From contig JAEZHO010000253.1 of assembly GCA_023416545.1 (NCBI GenBank), positions 1-64,000 of the forward strand: 64,000 bases of DNA, given 5' to 3'. The notes beneath the pieces are model-generated. The model saw only the letters and a list, made by a program, of their open reading frames with translations. It had not been told where the DNA came from and ran no database searches. This document shows positions 33,365 through 41,595 of this stretch, piece after piece (position 1 is the first letter of the stretch; the number at the start of each line of letters is the position of its first letter). The translations under genes were made by a program, and so were the position numbers. This stretch comes from Pseudomonadota bacterium. Lineage in GTDB: Bacteria > Pseudomonadota > Alphaproteobacteria > Rhizobiales > Rhizobiaceae.

Positions 33365-34342
33365 ATGCTGCATTTTGGAAAGTTTGCTGCCGCGATGACG
33401 CTTGCGGCGTCGCTGATGGCGAGCACCGCCGCCGCACAGACGGTGCTGCGCTCGTCGGACACCCATCCGGATGGTTATCCCACCGTGGAAGGCGTGAAAT
33501 ACTTCGGTGAACTGGTCAAGGACCGCACCGGCGGGCGTTATGCCGTCGAGGTCTATCACTCGGCCCAGCTCGGCGAGGAAAAGGACACGATCGAGCAGGT
33601 CCGTTCCGGCGTCCTGGAACTGAACCGCGTCTCGATGGCGCCGTTCAACGGCACGGTCAAGGAATCGATCATCCCGGCCCTGCCCTACATCTTCCGGTCG
33701 GAAGATCACATGCACAAGGTCATGGACGGAGCCGTCGGCGACCAGATCAAGGCCGCCTTCGAGAATGTCGGCCTGGTCGTCCTCGCCTATTATGACGCCG
33801 GCTCGCGCTCTTTCTACAACCGGACCAAGCCGGTCAACTCGGTCGAAGACCTGAAGGGCATGAAGTTCCGCGTCATCCAGTCGGACATCTTCGTCGACAT
33901 GGTCACGGCGCTCGGCGCCAACGCGACGCCGATGCCCTATGGCGAAGTCTATTCCTCGATCGAAACCGGCGTCATCGACGGGGCCGAGAACAACTTCCCG
34001 AGCTACGACACGGCCAAGCACTTCGAAGTCGCCAAGTTCTTCTCGCTGGACGAGCACACGATCCTTCCGGAAGTCTTCGTGATGAACAAGGCTGCCTTCG
34101 ACCAGTTGTCCGCCGAGGATCAGGAGATCTTCAAGCAGGCAGCCAAGGACAGCGTTGCGAAGCAGCGCGAACTCTGGGCCGCCAAGGTCGCCGAATCCCG
34201 CAAGCGGGTCGAAGAGGCCGGCGCCCAGATCACCACCCCCGACAAGCAGGGCTTCATCGCTGCCATGGAGCCTGTCTACGCAAAGCATGTGACCGATCCC
34301 GTCCTCCAGAAGATGGTGGAAGACGTCAAGGCGGTCCAGTAG
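33365..34342 (+). CDS. TRAP transporter solute-binding protein (DctP family)
   Basis: A 325-residue periplasmic binding protein with a signal peptide (about 1-24, cleavage after ASTAAA). It has the DctP-fold arginine region GMKFRVIQSDIF and GVIDGAENNFPSY, where the arginine normally salt-bridges the ligand carboxylate. The ligand is probably a uronate, judging from uxaC upstream and kduI/kdgF downstream. ATG 33365 with GGGAGGAATTCA is chosen; the frame is open to 33326 without a ribosome site. Confidence 0.9.
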   Translation: MLHFGKFAAAMTLAASLMASTAAAQTVLRSSDTHPDGYPTVEGVKYFGELVKDRTGGRYAVEVYHSAQLGEEKDTIEQVRSGVLELNRVSMAPFNGTVKESIIPALPYIFRSEDHMHKVMDGAVGDQIKAAFENVGLVVLAYYDAGSRSFYNRTKPVNSVEDLKGMKFRVIQSDIFVDMVTALGANATPMPYGEVYSSIETGVIDGAENNFPSYDTAKHFEVAKFFSLDEHTILPEVFVMNKAAFDQLSAEDQEIFKQAAKDSVAKQRELWAAKVAESRKRVEEAGAQITTPDKQGFIAAMEPVYAKHVTDPVLQKMVEDVKAVQ

Positions 34343-34352
34343 CGCCAGCTGA

Positions 34353-34383
34353 GGGCGGCTGCTCTGCAGCCGCCCGTTCTTTC
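34353..34383 (+). terminator. Hairpin between dctP and dctQ genes
   Basis: GGGCGGCTGC-TCT-GCAGCCGCCC, a perfect 10-base stem followed by GTTCTTT, beginning 11 bases after the dctP stop. Such intra-operon hairpins often lower read-through so that the binding protein is made in excess over the permease. Confidence 0.6.
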
Positions 34384-34442
34384 CGGCGGACGTCGAACCG
34401 GAAACGATCTGCAACTGCGACGAACGCAATCACGAGCACACA

Positions 34443-35003
34443 ATGACCGAGCGTCTTAAACTCGCGGCTGGCCTTCTCGGCCGGCTCAACACACTGGCCC
34501 TCTGGAGCGCCGGTATCGGGCTCATCCTGATGACATGCTTCGTGGCCTGGCAGGTGTTCTGCCGCTACGTGCTCAACGATTCCCCCAGCTGGACCGAGCC
34601 CGGCGCCGTCATGCTGATGAGCTGGTTCATCTTCCTCGGGGCCGCGGTCGGCGTGCGCGAAAACTACCACCTTGGTTTCGACGTCCTGCTCTACGTCCTG
34701 CCGCCCGGCGGCAAGAAGTGGCTGCGGATGATCTCGGATCTCGTGGCGCTGGCCTTCGGAATCGGCATGATCTGGTACGGCTGGAAGCTGATGGCGCTGA
34801 CCTGGAACACGACCCTGCCGTCGCTGGGGATTTCCGGCGCCTGGGATTACCTGCCGCTGACCGCAGGCGGAATTCTGGTGGTGCTCTTCACACTGGAGCG
34901 AATCGTTCTCAGAGCCGCCGGCGAACCAATCGACGAAATTCTTGACGAGATGCCGCCGGCCGAGGTCGCCAGCGAACTCGACACTGCGAATGTGAAGGTC
35001 TGA
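34443..35003 (+). CDS. TRAP transporter small permease (DctQ family)
   Basis: A 186-residue protein with four membrane helices. The conserved QVFCRYVLNDSPSWTEP motif after helix 1 is the DctQ hallmark. It bridges the binding protein and the large permease in Na+-driven uptake. A 100-base gap with a hairpin separates it from dctP; the large permease gene begins 4 bases after its stop. Confidence 0.9.
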   Translation: MTERLKLAAGLLGRLNTLALWSAGIGLILMTCFVAWQVFCRYVLNDSPSWTEPGAVMLMSWFIFLGAAVGVRENYHLGFDVLLYVLPPGGKKWLRMISDLVALAFGIGMIWYGWKLMALTWNTTLPSLGISGAWDYLPLTAGGILVVLFTLERIVLRAAGEPIDEILDEMPPAEVASELDTANVKV

Positions 35004-35007
35004 AGCA

Positions 35008-36288
35008 ATGGAATACTGGATCCTGTTCGGCGTCTTCACGCTGCTGATGCTCATCGGAACGCCGATCGCCTTCTGCCTCGGCGCCGCAAGCTTCGCGACC
35101 GCCGCCTATCTCGGGCTGCCGCCGCTCGTCGTCTTCCAACGGTTGAATTCCGGCATGAGCGTCTTTTCGATGCTGGCGATCCCGTTCTTCATCTATGCCG
35201 GCGATCTGATGGTGCGCGGCGGGATCGCCCAGAAGATAGTTGCCTTCGCGGCATCGCTCGTCGGCCACGTCCGGGGCGGACTTGGCCAGGTCAATATCGT
35301 GACCGCCACTCTGTTCGGCGGCATCTCGGGCTCTGCGGTCGCAGAGGCGGCCGCCGTCGGCGGCCTGATGATCCCGCAGATGAAGGAGCGCGGCTACGGC
35401 ACCGACTACGCGGTGAACGTCACCTCGATGGCTGCGCTGATCGCGCTGCTCCTGCCGCCGTCCCACAACATGATCATCTATTCCATCTCTGCAGGTGGCA
35501 AGATCTCCATCGCGGACCTCTTCACCGCCGGCATCATCCCCGGCCTCCTGCTCGCGCTCGCACTGATGGTCACGGCCTATATGGTCGCCCGCAGCAGGGG
35601 CTACCCGACCGAACCCTTCCCGGGCTTCCAGGCGGTCGTGCATCTCGCGGCCGTGGCGATCCCGGGCCTCCTGCTGATCGCGATCATCTTCGGTGGCGTT
35701 CGCTCGGGCATCTTCACCGCCACGGAAAGCTCCTGCATCGCGGTCATCTACGCCCTGCTGATCACCGTCCTCGTCTACCGGCAGATGACCTGGGAAGGCT
35801 TCGTGCATGCGACCATGTGCGCCGTGCGCACCACGGCCATGGTTCTCCTCATCATCGGCATGGCGGCGGCCTTCTCCTGGCTCATGGCCTTCCTGCGGGT
35901 CCCCGCGGCACTCATCTCGTGGATGAATACGATCTCCGAGAACCCGCTGATCATCCTCCTGCTCCTCAACCTGATGATGCTCTTCCTGGGTACCTTCATG
36001 GACATGGGCCCGACGATCATCATCTGTACCCCGATCTTCCTGCCGGTGGCGCAGGCCTACGGTGTCGATCCGGTCCACTTCGGTGTCATCATGATCCTGA
36101 ACTTCGGCATTGGCCTGAACACGCCGCCCGTGGGTGCGGTGCAGTTTGTCGCCTGTGCGGTGGGGAAGATATCGGTATGGCAGGCAATGCGGTCGATCTG
36201 GCCCTTCTACCTCGCCGGTGTTGTGGTACTTGGCCTCGTCACCTACGTCCCCGCCATCTCGCTATGGCTTCCGGGCGTCTTCAAATAG
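35008..36288 (+). CDS. TRAP transporter large permease (DctM family)
   Basis: A 426-residue polytopic protein with about 12 helices, carrying the transport path. DctM signatures include LFGGISGSAVAEAAAVG, LLPPSHNMIIYS and GLNTPPVGAVQF. It belongs with the DctP and DctQ proteins encoded just upstream. The GntR gene starts 8 bases beyond its stop, so transporter and regulator are probably on one transcript. Confidence 0.95.
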   Translation: MEYWILFGVFTLLMLIGTPIAFCLGAASFATAAYLGLPPLVVFQRLNSGMSVFSMLAIPFFIYAGDLMVRGGIAQKIVAFAASLVGHVRGGLGQVNIVTATLFGGISGSAVAEAAAVGGLMIPQMKERGYGTDYAVNVTSMAALIALLLPPSHNMIIYSISAGGKISIADLFTAGIIPGLLLALALMVTAYMVARSRGYPTEPFPGFQAVVHLAAVAIPGLLLIAIIFGGVRSGIFTATESSCIAVIYALLITVLVYRQMTWEGFVHATMCAVRTTAMVLLIIGMAAAFSWLMAFLRVPAALISWMNTISENPLIILLLLNLMMLFLGTFMDMGPTIIICTPIFLPVAQAYGVDPVHFGVIMILNFGIGLNTPPVGAVQFVACAVGKISVWQAMRSIWPFYLAGVVVLGLVTYVPAISLWLPGVFK

Positions 36289-36296
36289 GACGGGAT

Positions 36297-37067
36297 ATGC
36301 CAGCGGATCTGACTGTCGCAACCAAGGTAGAACGCAAACCGAAACTCTCGGCTCACGTCGCCGCGTCCCTGCGCGCCCAGATACTCGCGGGAGACATCGG
36401 CGTCGGGCAGAAGCTGCCGACCGAGAGCCAGCTTACCGAGGCCTTCGGCGTCAGCCGTACCGTGGTCCGTGAAGCGGTTGCGAACCTGGCGGCAGACGGA
36501 CTGGTGGAAACACGCCAGGGTGCGGGAATATTCGTCTGCGAACGACCGGCGATGGCCTTCACGTCGATCACGCAGGACATCGGCATGAAGATCTCGCACG
36601 CGCTCAACGTCATCGAGGTCCGCATGGGCCTCGAGATCGAGAGCGCCGGCCTTGCAGCCCAGCGCCGGAACGCCGCGCAGGAGGCCGCCATACAGGAGGC
36701 CTTCTTCGAGTTCGACCGGCTGCTGTCGCTCGGAGAGGCGACCGGGCGGAGCGATTTCATGTTCCATCGTGCGATCGCGGCGGCAACCAACAATCCCTTC
36801 TATGTGGAAGTGCTGGACGCCCTCGGCATGCGGGCCATCCCCTGCGACATCACTTCCCCCTGGGGCACCGACAGCCTCCTGACCCGGGAGTACCAGGTCA
36901 CGCTCCAGCGTGAACACCTGGCGATCCTCAAGGCGATCTCAGCCGGTGACGCCGAGGCGGCGCGTGCTGCCATGCGCGCGCACCTGACGGAGAGCCAGCG
37001 CCGCTACCATGACCGCCTTGCAGACCAGCAGGCGGAGTACCGCTTCGGTTCCGCAGCGAAGCCCTGA
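36297..37067 (+). CDS. GntR-family regulator (FadR/FCD subfamily)
   Basis: A 256-residue regulator. The winged helix spans about 15-80 with LPTESQLTEAFGVSRTVVREAV as the recognition region, cited here in parts only. An FCD ligand domain (about 95-240) has the helical histidines in FMFHRAIAAAT and REHLAILKAI used for metal and carboxylate binding. AGGACGGGAT precedes ATG 36297. Position inside the uronate operon suggests it responds to a uronate or keto-uronate and binds the palindromes at 31830-31863 (inference). Confidence 0.9.
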   Translation: MPADLTVATKVERKPKLSAHVAASLRAQILAGDIGVGQKLPTESQLTEAFGVSRTVVREAVANLAADGLVETRQGAGIFVCERPAMAFTSITQDIGMKISHALNVIEVRMGLEIESAGLAAQRRNAAQEAAIQEAFFEFDRLLSLGEATGRSDFMFHRAIAAATNNPFYVEVLDALGMRAIPCDITSPWGTDSLLTREYQVTLQREHLAILKAISAGDAEAARAAMRAHLTESQRRYHDRLADQQAEYRFGSAAKP

Positions 37068-37095
37068 CCGACACAGCAACGAAAGTGAGAAAACC

Positions 37096-37944
37096 ATGAC
37101 CGCGAACCACACGGATTATTCCATTCGCCAGGCCTTCGACCCGGCGACGGGCGCGCAGATGGGCAGCGAGGCACTTCGCGACAACTTTCACATCGGCAAT
37201 CTCTTCGCACCCGGTCGCGTAAACCTCACCTACACCCACTACGACCGGATGGTGGTTGGCGGCGCGATGCCGACCAGCGGGCCGCTGCGGCTCGAAACCA
37301 TCAAGCCGACCGGGACGCCGGGCTTCCTCGATCGCCGCGAGCTGATCGCGGTCAATATCGGTCGCAAGGGATCGATCGAGGTCGACGGCGAACGCCACAC
37401 GCTTGGAACGCGCGACATGCTCTATGTCGGGATGGGAAGCGAGGTCAGCTTCGCATCCGACGACGCCGCCTCGCCGGCGAAGTTCTACCTCCTCAGTGCG
37501 CCGGCACACCAGAAGCACCCGACGAAGCTCATCCAGATCAGCGACGCCAAGCGTCTCGACCTCGGCAGCCGGGAGACGTCGAACGAGCGGTCGATCTTCC
37601 AGTTCATCCATGCCGAAGGCGCCAAGACCTGCCAGCTCGTGGTCGGAATGACGCAGTTGGCGCCAGGTTCGGTCTGGAACACCATGCCGTGCCACGTCCA
37701 CGACCGCAGGATGGAGGCCTATCTCTACTTCGACCTGCCGGAGACGGCGCGGGTATTCCATTTCATGGGCGAACCGACGGAGACCCGTCACATCGTCATG
37801 GCGAACGAGGAGGCCGTGGTGTCCCCGCCCTGGTCCATCCATTCGGGCTGCGGCACCTCCAGCTACGCCTTCATCTGGGCGATGGCCGGCGACAATGTCG
37901 ATTATACAGACGTTGATGCCGTCCCCATGGACATGCTGCGATAG
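37096..37944 (+). CDS. kduI: 5-dehydro-4-deoxy-D-glucuronate isomerase
   Basis: A 282-residue cupin-fold isomerase. Metal ligands H200, H202 and E207 are in CHVHDRRMEAYLYFD, with a later histidine in WSIHSGCG, matching the spacing in E. coli KduI. It converts 5-keto-4-deoxyuronate (DKI) to 2,5-diketo-3-deoxygluconate in breakdown of pectin or other unsaturated uronides. Start ATG 37096 lies 28 bases after the GntR stop. The next enzyme, KduD, is not found in the window. Confidence 0.95.
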   Translation: MTANHTDYSIRQAFDPATGAQMGSEALRDNFHIGNLFAPGRVNLTYTHYDRMVVGGAMPTSGPLRLETIKPTGTPGFLDRRELIAVNIGRKGSIEVDGERHTLGTRDMLYVGMGSEVSFASDDAASPAKFYLLSAPAHQKHPTKLIQISDAKRLDLGSRETSNERSIFQFIHAEGAKTCQLVVGMTQLAPGSVWNTMPCHVHDRRMEAYLYFDLPETARVFHFMGEPTETRHIVMANEEAVVSPPWSIHSGCGTSSYAFIWAMAGDNVDYTDVDAVPMDMLR

Positions 37945-37990
37945 CAGCCCCGGCGCATCCGACACGATCAGAAAAAACGCAGGGTTCGAC

Positions 37991-38320
37991 ATGAAGATAT
38001 TCGCGCGCAAGGAAGAGGGTGACTGGACGGATCTCGGTGGCGGCAACCGCCGCCGCATCCTGTTGCACACCGATGAACTGATGATGGTCGAGTTCGCCTT
38101 TGACAAGGGCGGCGTGGGGGCCCTCCACTCCCACCCGCATGTCCAGGCGAGCTATGTGGCCGAAGGACAGTTCGAGGTGACCGTGGGCGACAGCACAGAC
38201 GTGCTCTCGGCCGGCGACAGCTTCATCGTGCCCTCCAATGTCGTGCATGGGGTGCGGGCCCTCGAGGCGGGTCGGCTGGTGGATTCGTTCACGCCCCACA
38301 GGGCGGACTTCCTCGCCTGA
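37991..38320 (+). CDS. kdgF: Cupin protein KdgF (unsaturated uronate processing)
   Basis: A 109-residue single-cupin protein. The metal-binding motif reads ALHSHPHVQASYVAEGQFE, and the second cupin box contains SNVVHGVRALE. KdgF enzymes speed the ring opening of 4,5-unsaturated uronates to linear ketouronates, the step just before KduI, which is encoded 46 bases upstream. It is the last gene of the cluster and lies tail to tail with the DUF4112 gene at a 12-base gap. Confidence 0.85.
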   Translation: MKIFARKEEGDWTDLGGGNRRRILLHTDELMMVEFAFDKGGVGALHSHPHVQASYVAEGQFEVTVGDSTDVLSAGDSFIVPSNVVHGVRALEAGRLVDSFTPHRADFLA

Positions 38321-38332
38321 CCAGGCGCCTTC

Positions 38333-38758
38333 TCAGCGATGTCGCGGTTCTGCCAGCTCCGCGGTGTCGACGTCGAAATGCTCGAGGATGATGCCGATAT
38401 TGCGCTTGTGGGCCTTGAAGTAGACGTCGAAGGCGTCGCCCAGCAGGGGCACGGCCCCGATGGCCGCGTCGATCGCGATGTTCGTCAGCATCCGCGCCAG
38501 CTTTTCGGACGGGAGCCCGAGCCTTCGGCCCTCGTTGACGATCGCAAGACCGATGATCGCACCGCTCGCATCGCCGACCACGGGGAGCAGTCCCAGGAGC
38601 GAATCGGCGCCGAAGCGAATACCCGTGCCTGGCACCCGCACCGCCGTATCCATCAGCCGGGCGATATTGTTCAGGCGTCGGAGCCGCCGAAGCAGCTGGA
38701 TGCGCTCTTCGCGAGAGCGATGTCCAGCCCTCCACCTGTCTTCGTCCACCGATACCAT
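38333..38758 (-). CDS. DUF4112 protein
   Basis: A 141-residue protein of the DUF4112 family, recognised by RVPGTGIRFGADSLLGLLPVVGD and the later repeat-like IDAAIGAVPLLGDAFD; each part contains a hydrophobic stretch that could dip into the membrane. Function is unknown. ATG 38758 is preferred because upstream in-frame residues are antisense to the divergent small gene. A degenerate EcfG-like site lies 40 bases upstream. Confidence 0.8.
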   Translation of the reverse strand: MVSVDEDRWRAGHRSREERIQLLRRLRRLNNIARLMDTAVRVPGTGIRFGADSLLGLLPVVGDASGAIIGLAIVNEGRRLGLPSEKLARMLTNIAIDAAIGAVPLLGDAFDVYFKAHKRNIGIILEHFDVDTAELAEPRHR

Positions 38759-38797
38759 CTGAAAATCTCTTGATGCCGGAACCAGTCGCCACAGGAG

Positions 38798-38822
38798 AAT
38801 GGGAAACCGGCTCCGGAGTTCC
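38798..38822 (-). promoter_or_regulatory. Degenerate EcfG-like site upstream of DUF4112 gene
   Basis: Minus-strand GGAAC (38822-38818) followed after 17 bases by ATT instead of GTT (38800-38798). One mismatch, correct spacing, 40 bases from the start codon. Weak evidence taken alone. Confidence 0.3.
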
Positions 38823-38832
38823 TTCGCGTGCC

Positions 38833-38857
38833 GGAACAACAGCCACCGCGACGAGTT
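38833..38857 (+). promoter_or_regulatory. EcfG-type promoter for 62-aa acidic protein
   Basis: GGAAC at 38833-38837 and GTT at 38855-38857 with exactly 17 bases between, 25 bases before the ATG at 38883. Confidence 0.6.
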
Positions 38858-38882
38858 GTTCTGGCAGACCATGGAGGAGAAA

Positions 38883-39071
38883 ATGGGCATCGAACAGGCA
38901 CCCACGGAGCAGGGCAAGGAATCCGCCCGCGGCTTGAGGGAAAGCACCAAGGCTGAAGAACGGCAGGTCGAGGCCGAAAAGGGCAGCGATCTAGCCAAGG
39001 GCGCCGACCGTTTCGAGGAGCGGTCGCGCAGTTCCGACGGTCGAAGCGCCGGCGACAAGCAGCACGACTGA
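38883..39071 (+). CDS. Small hydrophilic charged protein, 62 aa
   Basis: A 62-residue protein starting MGIEQAPTEQGKESARG, made almost entirely of Glu, Lys, Arg, Ser, Ala, Asp and Gln, with no cysteine and no hydrophobic segment. The composition resembles small hydrophilin or stress proteins. GGAGGAGAAA is an excellent ribosome site for ATG 38883; the in-frame ATG at 38799 lies upstream of the predicted promoter and is rejected. A Rho-independent terminator follows at once. Stress induction through EcfG is inferred. Confidence 0.7.
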   Translation: MGIEQAPTEQGKESARGLRESTKAEERQVEAEKGSDLAKGADRFEERSRSSDGRSAGDKQHD

Positions 39072-39077
39072 CGGGCA

Positions 39078-39119
39078 CGAAAGCCAAACCAGCCGGAACA
39101 AGGGCTGGCTTTCGTTTTT
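39078..39119 (+). terminator. Rho-independent terminator after 62-aa gene
   Basis: CGAAAG and CCAGCC pair with GGCTGG and CTTTCG (CCAAA bulge, 8-base loop), followed by TTTTT. It starts 6 bases after the stop codon. Confidence 0.75.
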
Positions 39120-39148
39120 GACCTCGTCCATGATGCCGTCGTTCAAAT

Positions 39149-39165
39149 CGAAAGCGACGCGAAAG
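39149..39165 (+). promoter_or_regulatory. glpR: Paired CGAAAG repeats before glpR, candidate autoregulatory operator
   Basis: CGAAAG occurs at 39149-39154 and 39160-39165, exactly 11 bases apart, just before the glpR ATG at 39173. CGAAAG is the reverse complement of CTTTCG, the core repeated upstream of glpD, so GlpR probably binds both regions. Confidence 0.5.
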
Positions 39166-39172
39166 ACGGCTC

Positions 39173-39940
39173 ATGTTTCTCACCCCCCGGCAGGAGGAAA
39201 TCGTCCGGCTTGCCCGGCTGCATGGACGCGTCCTGGTGGACGAATTGTCCACCCGCTTCACCGTCTCCCCGCAGACCATCCGCAAGGACCTGAATGATCT
39301 GTGCGATCGCCAGCTGCTCAATCGCATTCACGGCGGAGCGACGTTTCCGAGCAGCACCGAGAACATGCAGTACGAGGCGCGCCGGCAGATCGCCGCCCAG
39401 GAAAAGCAGGCCATCGGCATGGCGGCCGCCGACCTCATTCCCAACAACGCCTCTCTCTTCATCAACATCGGGACGACCACGGAGGCCGTGGGCGAGGCGC
39501 TGGCGAACCATCAGGAAATGATGGTCATCACCAACAACATCAACGTCGCCAATCGCTTGCGCCTTCTTCCCTCGATCGAGGTGATCATCGCCGGCGGCGT
39601 GGTCCGCGGCTCTGACGGCGGCATCGTCGGCGAGGCCGCCGTCGATTTCATCCGGCAGTTCAAGGTGGACTTTGCCGTGATCGGCGCATCCGCCATCGAT
39701 GCCGACGGCGCCCTGCTGGATTTCGACTTCCGCGAGGTCAAGGTCGCCCAGGCGATCATCGCCAATGCCCGGCATGTCATCCTCGTCTCGGACTCCACGA
39801 AGTTCGAGCGGACCGCCCCCGTCCGGATCGCCCAGATCACCCAGGTGCACACCTTCATCACCGACCAATGCCCCCTGCCCTCGTTGCGGCGGATATGTTC
39901 CGAAAACAACGTCGCGCTGATCGAGACAAATCAGACCTGA
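39173..39940 (+). CDS. glpR: DeoR-family repressor of the glycerol locus
   Basis: A 255-residue DeoR-family protein. The N-terminal HTH reads VDELSTRFTVSPQTIRKDL followed by RIHGGAT, and the C-terminal sugar-phosphate isomerase-like sensor has FINIGTTTEAV and VVRGSDGGIVGEAAV. It is next to glpD and the glycerol ABC genes as in Rhizobium leguminosarum, where GlpR controls that set; the usual effector is glycerol-3-phosphate. Its start is preceded by paired CGAAAG repeats, suggesting autoregulation. Confidence 0.9.
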   Translation: MFLTPRQEEIVRLARLHGRVLVDELSTRFTVSPQTIRKDLNDLCDRQLLNRIHGGATFPSSTENMQYEARRQIAAQEKQAIGMAAADLIPNNASLFINIGTTTEAVGEALANHQEMMVITNNINVANRLRLLPSIEVIIAGGVVRGSDGGIVGEAAVDFIRQFKVDFAVIGASAIDADGALLDFDFREVKVAQAIIANARHVILVSDSTKFERTAPVRIAQITQVHTFITDQCPLPSLRRICSENNVALIETNQT

Positions 39941-39948
39941 GCGGCATC

Positions 39949-40000
39949 TTTCGTTTGACATTCGTTTAAAGCTCATATGAACTGCCTCTGACTTTCGTTA
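39949..40000 (+). promoter_or_regulatory. glpD: Helically phased TTCGTT repeats and promoter ahead of glpD
   Basis: TTCGTT occurs at 39950, 39961 and 39994, that is, spaced by 11 and 33 bases (one and three helical turns). A TTGACA -35 box (39955-39960) sits between the first two copies with TATGAA (39976-39981) as a possible -10. The arrangement fits a multimeric DeoR-type repressor blocking the promoter. Confidence 0.55.
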
Positions 40001-40038
40001 TCGTCGCATCACGCGACTTCCGAAATCGTGGGGAAAGC

Positions 40039-41553
40039 GTGGCAGGGCCGGAATTCGACATTTTCGTAGTCGGCGGCGGCATCAACGGGTGCGGCATCGC
40101 GCGCGATGCGGCGGGCCGCGGATACAAGGTCGCGCTTGCGGAAATGAACGATTTCGCCGCCGGCACCTCTTCCGGTTCCACGAAACTCATCCACGGCGGC
40201 CTGCGATATCTCGAGCACTACGAGTTCCGCCTCGTGCGCGAAGCCCTGATGGAGCGCGAAGTCCTGTGGGCAATGGCGCCCCATATCATCTGGCCGTTGC
40301 GGTTCGTACTGCCCTTCCAGAAGGGTGGCGTTCGTCCCGCCTGGCTCATCCGCCTCGGCCTCTTTCTCTACGACCACCTCGGCGGACGAAAACTGCTGCC
40401 GCCCACCAAGAGCCTGGACATGCGTCGCGATCCTGCCGGATTGCCGCTGAAGCCGCTTTTCGGGAAGGCATTCGAATATTCGGACGGCTGGGTGGACGAC
40501 GCCCGGCTGGTGGTGCTCAACGCCCGCGACGCCGCCGACAAGGGTGCCTTGATCCTTCCCCGGACGAAGGTGATCTCCGCCCGCGGAAAGGACGGCGCCT
40601 GGAACGTCGAGGTCGAGGACCGGCAGAGCGGAGCACGGCGCGTGGTGACGGCCCGCATGCTGGTCAACGCCGCCGGGCCCTGGGTGGATCACGTGCTTTC
40701 CGAGGCCATGGGCGCCAATGGCCGCCCCAGTGTCCGGCTGGTCCAGGGCAGCCACATCGTCGTGAAGAAGAAGTTCGACGGCCCGCGCGCCTATTTCTTC
40801 CAGAACCCCGACAACCGCATCATCTTTGCCATACCGTACGAGCACGATTTCACCCTGATCGGAACCACGGACCGCGATTTCCACGGCGATCCGAGGGACG
40901 CAAAGATCAGCCAGGAAGAGATCGATTACCTCTGCTCGGCGGCAAGCGAGTATTTCCGGGAGCCCGTGACGCCCCGCGACATCGTTTGGACCTATTCCGC
41001 CGTCCGCCCTCTCTACGACGACGGCGCCTCCAAGGCGCAGGAAGCGACCCGCGACTACGTGCTGAAGGTGGAGAACGCCGATGGCGCGCCGCTATTGAAC
41101 GTGTTCGGCGGCAAGCTGACCACCTATCGGTGCCTGGCCGAGCATGCGCTGGAAAAGATCGGCGAGACAATCGGGACAAAGGGGCCTGCCTGGACCGCGG
41201 GAAGCCACCTGCCGGGCGGGGAATTTCCGGTCTCAGGCTATGACGGGCAGGTTTCGGCTCTCTTGTCCGCCTACCCCTTCCTCTCGCAGGAACATGCGCG
41301 ACGCCTCGTTCGCGCCTACGGCACGGCGGCTCATTCCCTGCTGGGAGACGCACGGACCGAACGGGACCTCGGCCGCCGCTTCGGTGGCGACCTCTATGCC
41401 CGCGAGGTAGACTGGCTGATGATGCGGGAATGGGCGCACAGCGCCGAAGACGTACTGTGGCGCAGGACCAAGCAGGGACTGCGCCTGTCTCAGGAAGAAG
41501 CGGATTTCTTGGAGGAATACATGGCTTCTGTGCCGGCGAGGTCAGTCGGCTAG
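40039..41553 (+). CDS. glpD: Glycerol-3-phosphate dehydrogenase (FAD)
   Basis: A 504-residue flavoprotein oxidising glycerol-3-phosphate to dihydroxyacetone phosphate and passing electrons to quinone at the inner membrane. Seen: the FAD motif VVGGGINGCGIARDAAGRG (about 8-26), the GlpD signature SGSTKLIHGGLRYLE and the FGGKLTTYR segment. The start is GTG 40039 after GGGGAAAG. It is followed by the ABC transporter genes with a 42-base gap, so uptake and oxidation are co-expressed; the glycerol kinase gene glpK is not in the window. Confidence 0.95.
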   Translation: MAGPEFDIFVVGGGINGCGIARDAAGRGYKVALAEMNDFAAGTSSGSTKLIHGGLRYLEHYEFRLVREALMEREVLWAMAPHIIWPLRFVLPFQKGGVRPAWLIRLGLFLYDHLGGRKLLPPTKSLDMRRDPAGLPLKPLFGKAFEYSDGWVDDARLVVLNARDAADKGALILPRTKVISARGKDGAWNVEVEDRQSGARRVVTARMLVNAAGPWVDHVLSEAMGANGRPSVRLVQGSHIVVKKKFDGPRAYFFQNPDNRIIFAIPYEHDFTLIGTTDRDFHGDPRDAKISQEEIDYLCSAASEYFREPVTPRDIVWTYSAVRPLYDDGASKAQEATRDYVLKVENADGAPLLNVFGGKLTTYRCLAEHALEKIGETIGTKGPAWTAGSHLPGGEFPVSGYDGQVSALLSAYPFLSQEHARRLVRAYGTAAHSLLGDARTERDLGRRFGGDLYAREVDWLMMREWAHSAEDVLWRRTKQGLRLSQEEADFLEEYMASVPARSVG

Positions 41554-41595
41554 CAGGCATGTGGTTCCCCGCGGAGGAGGAGGCCCGGGAGCCGA

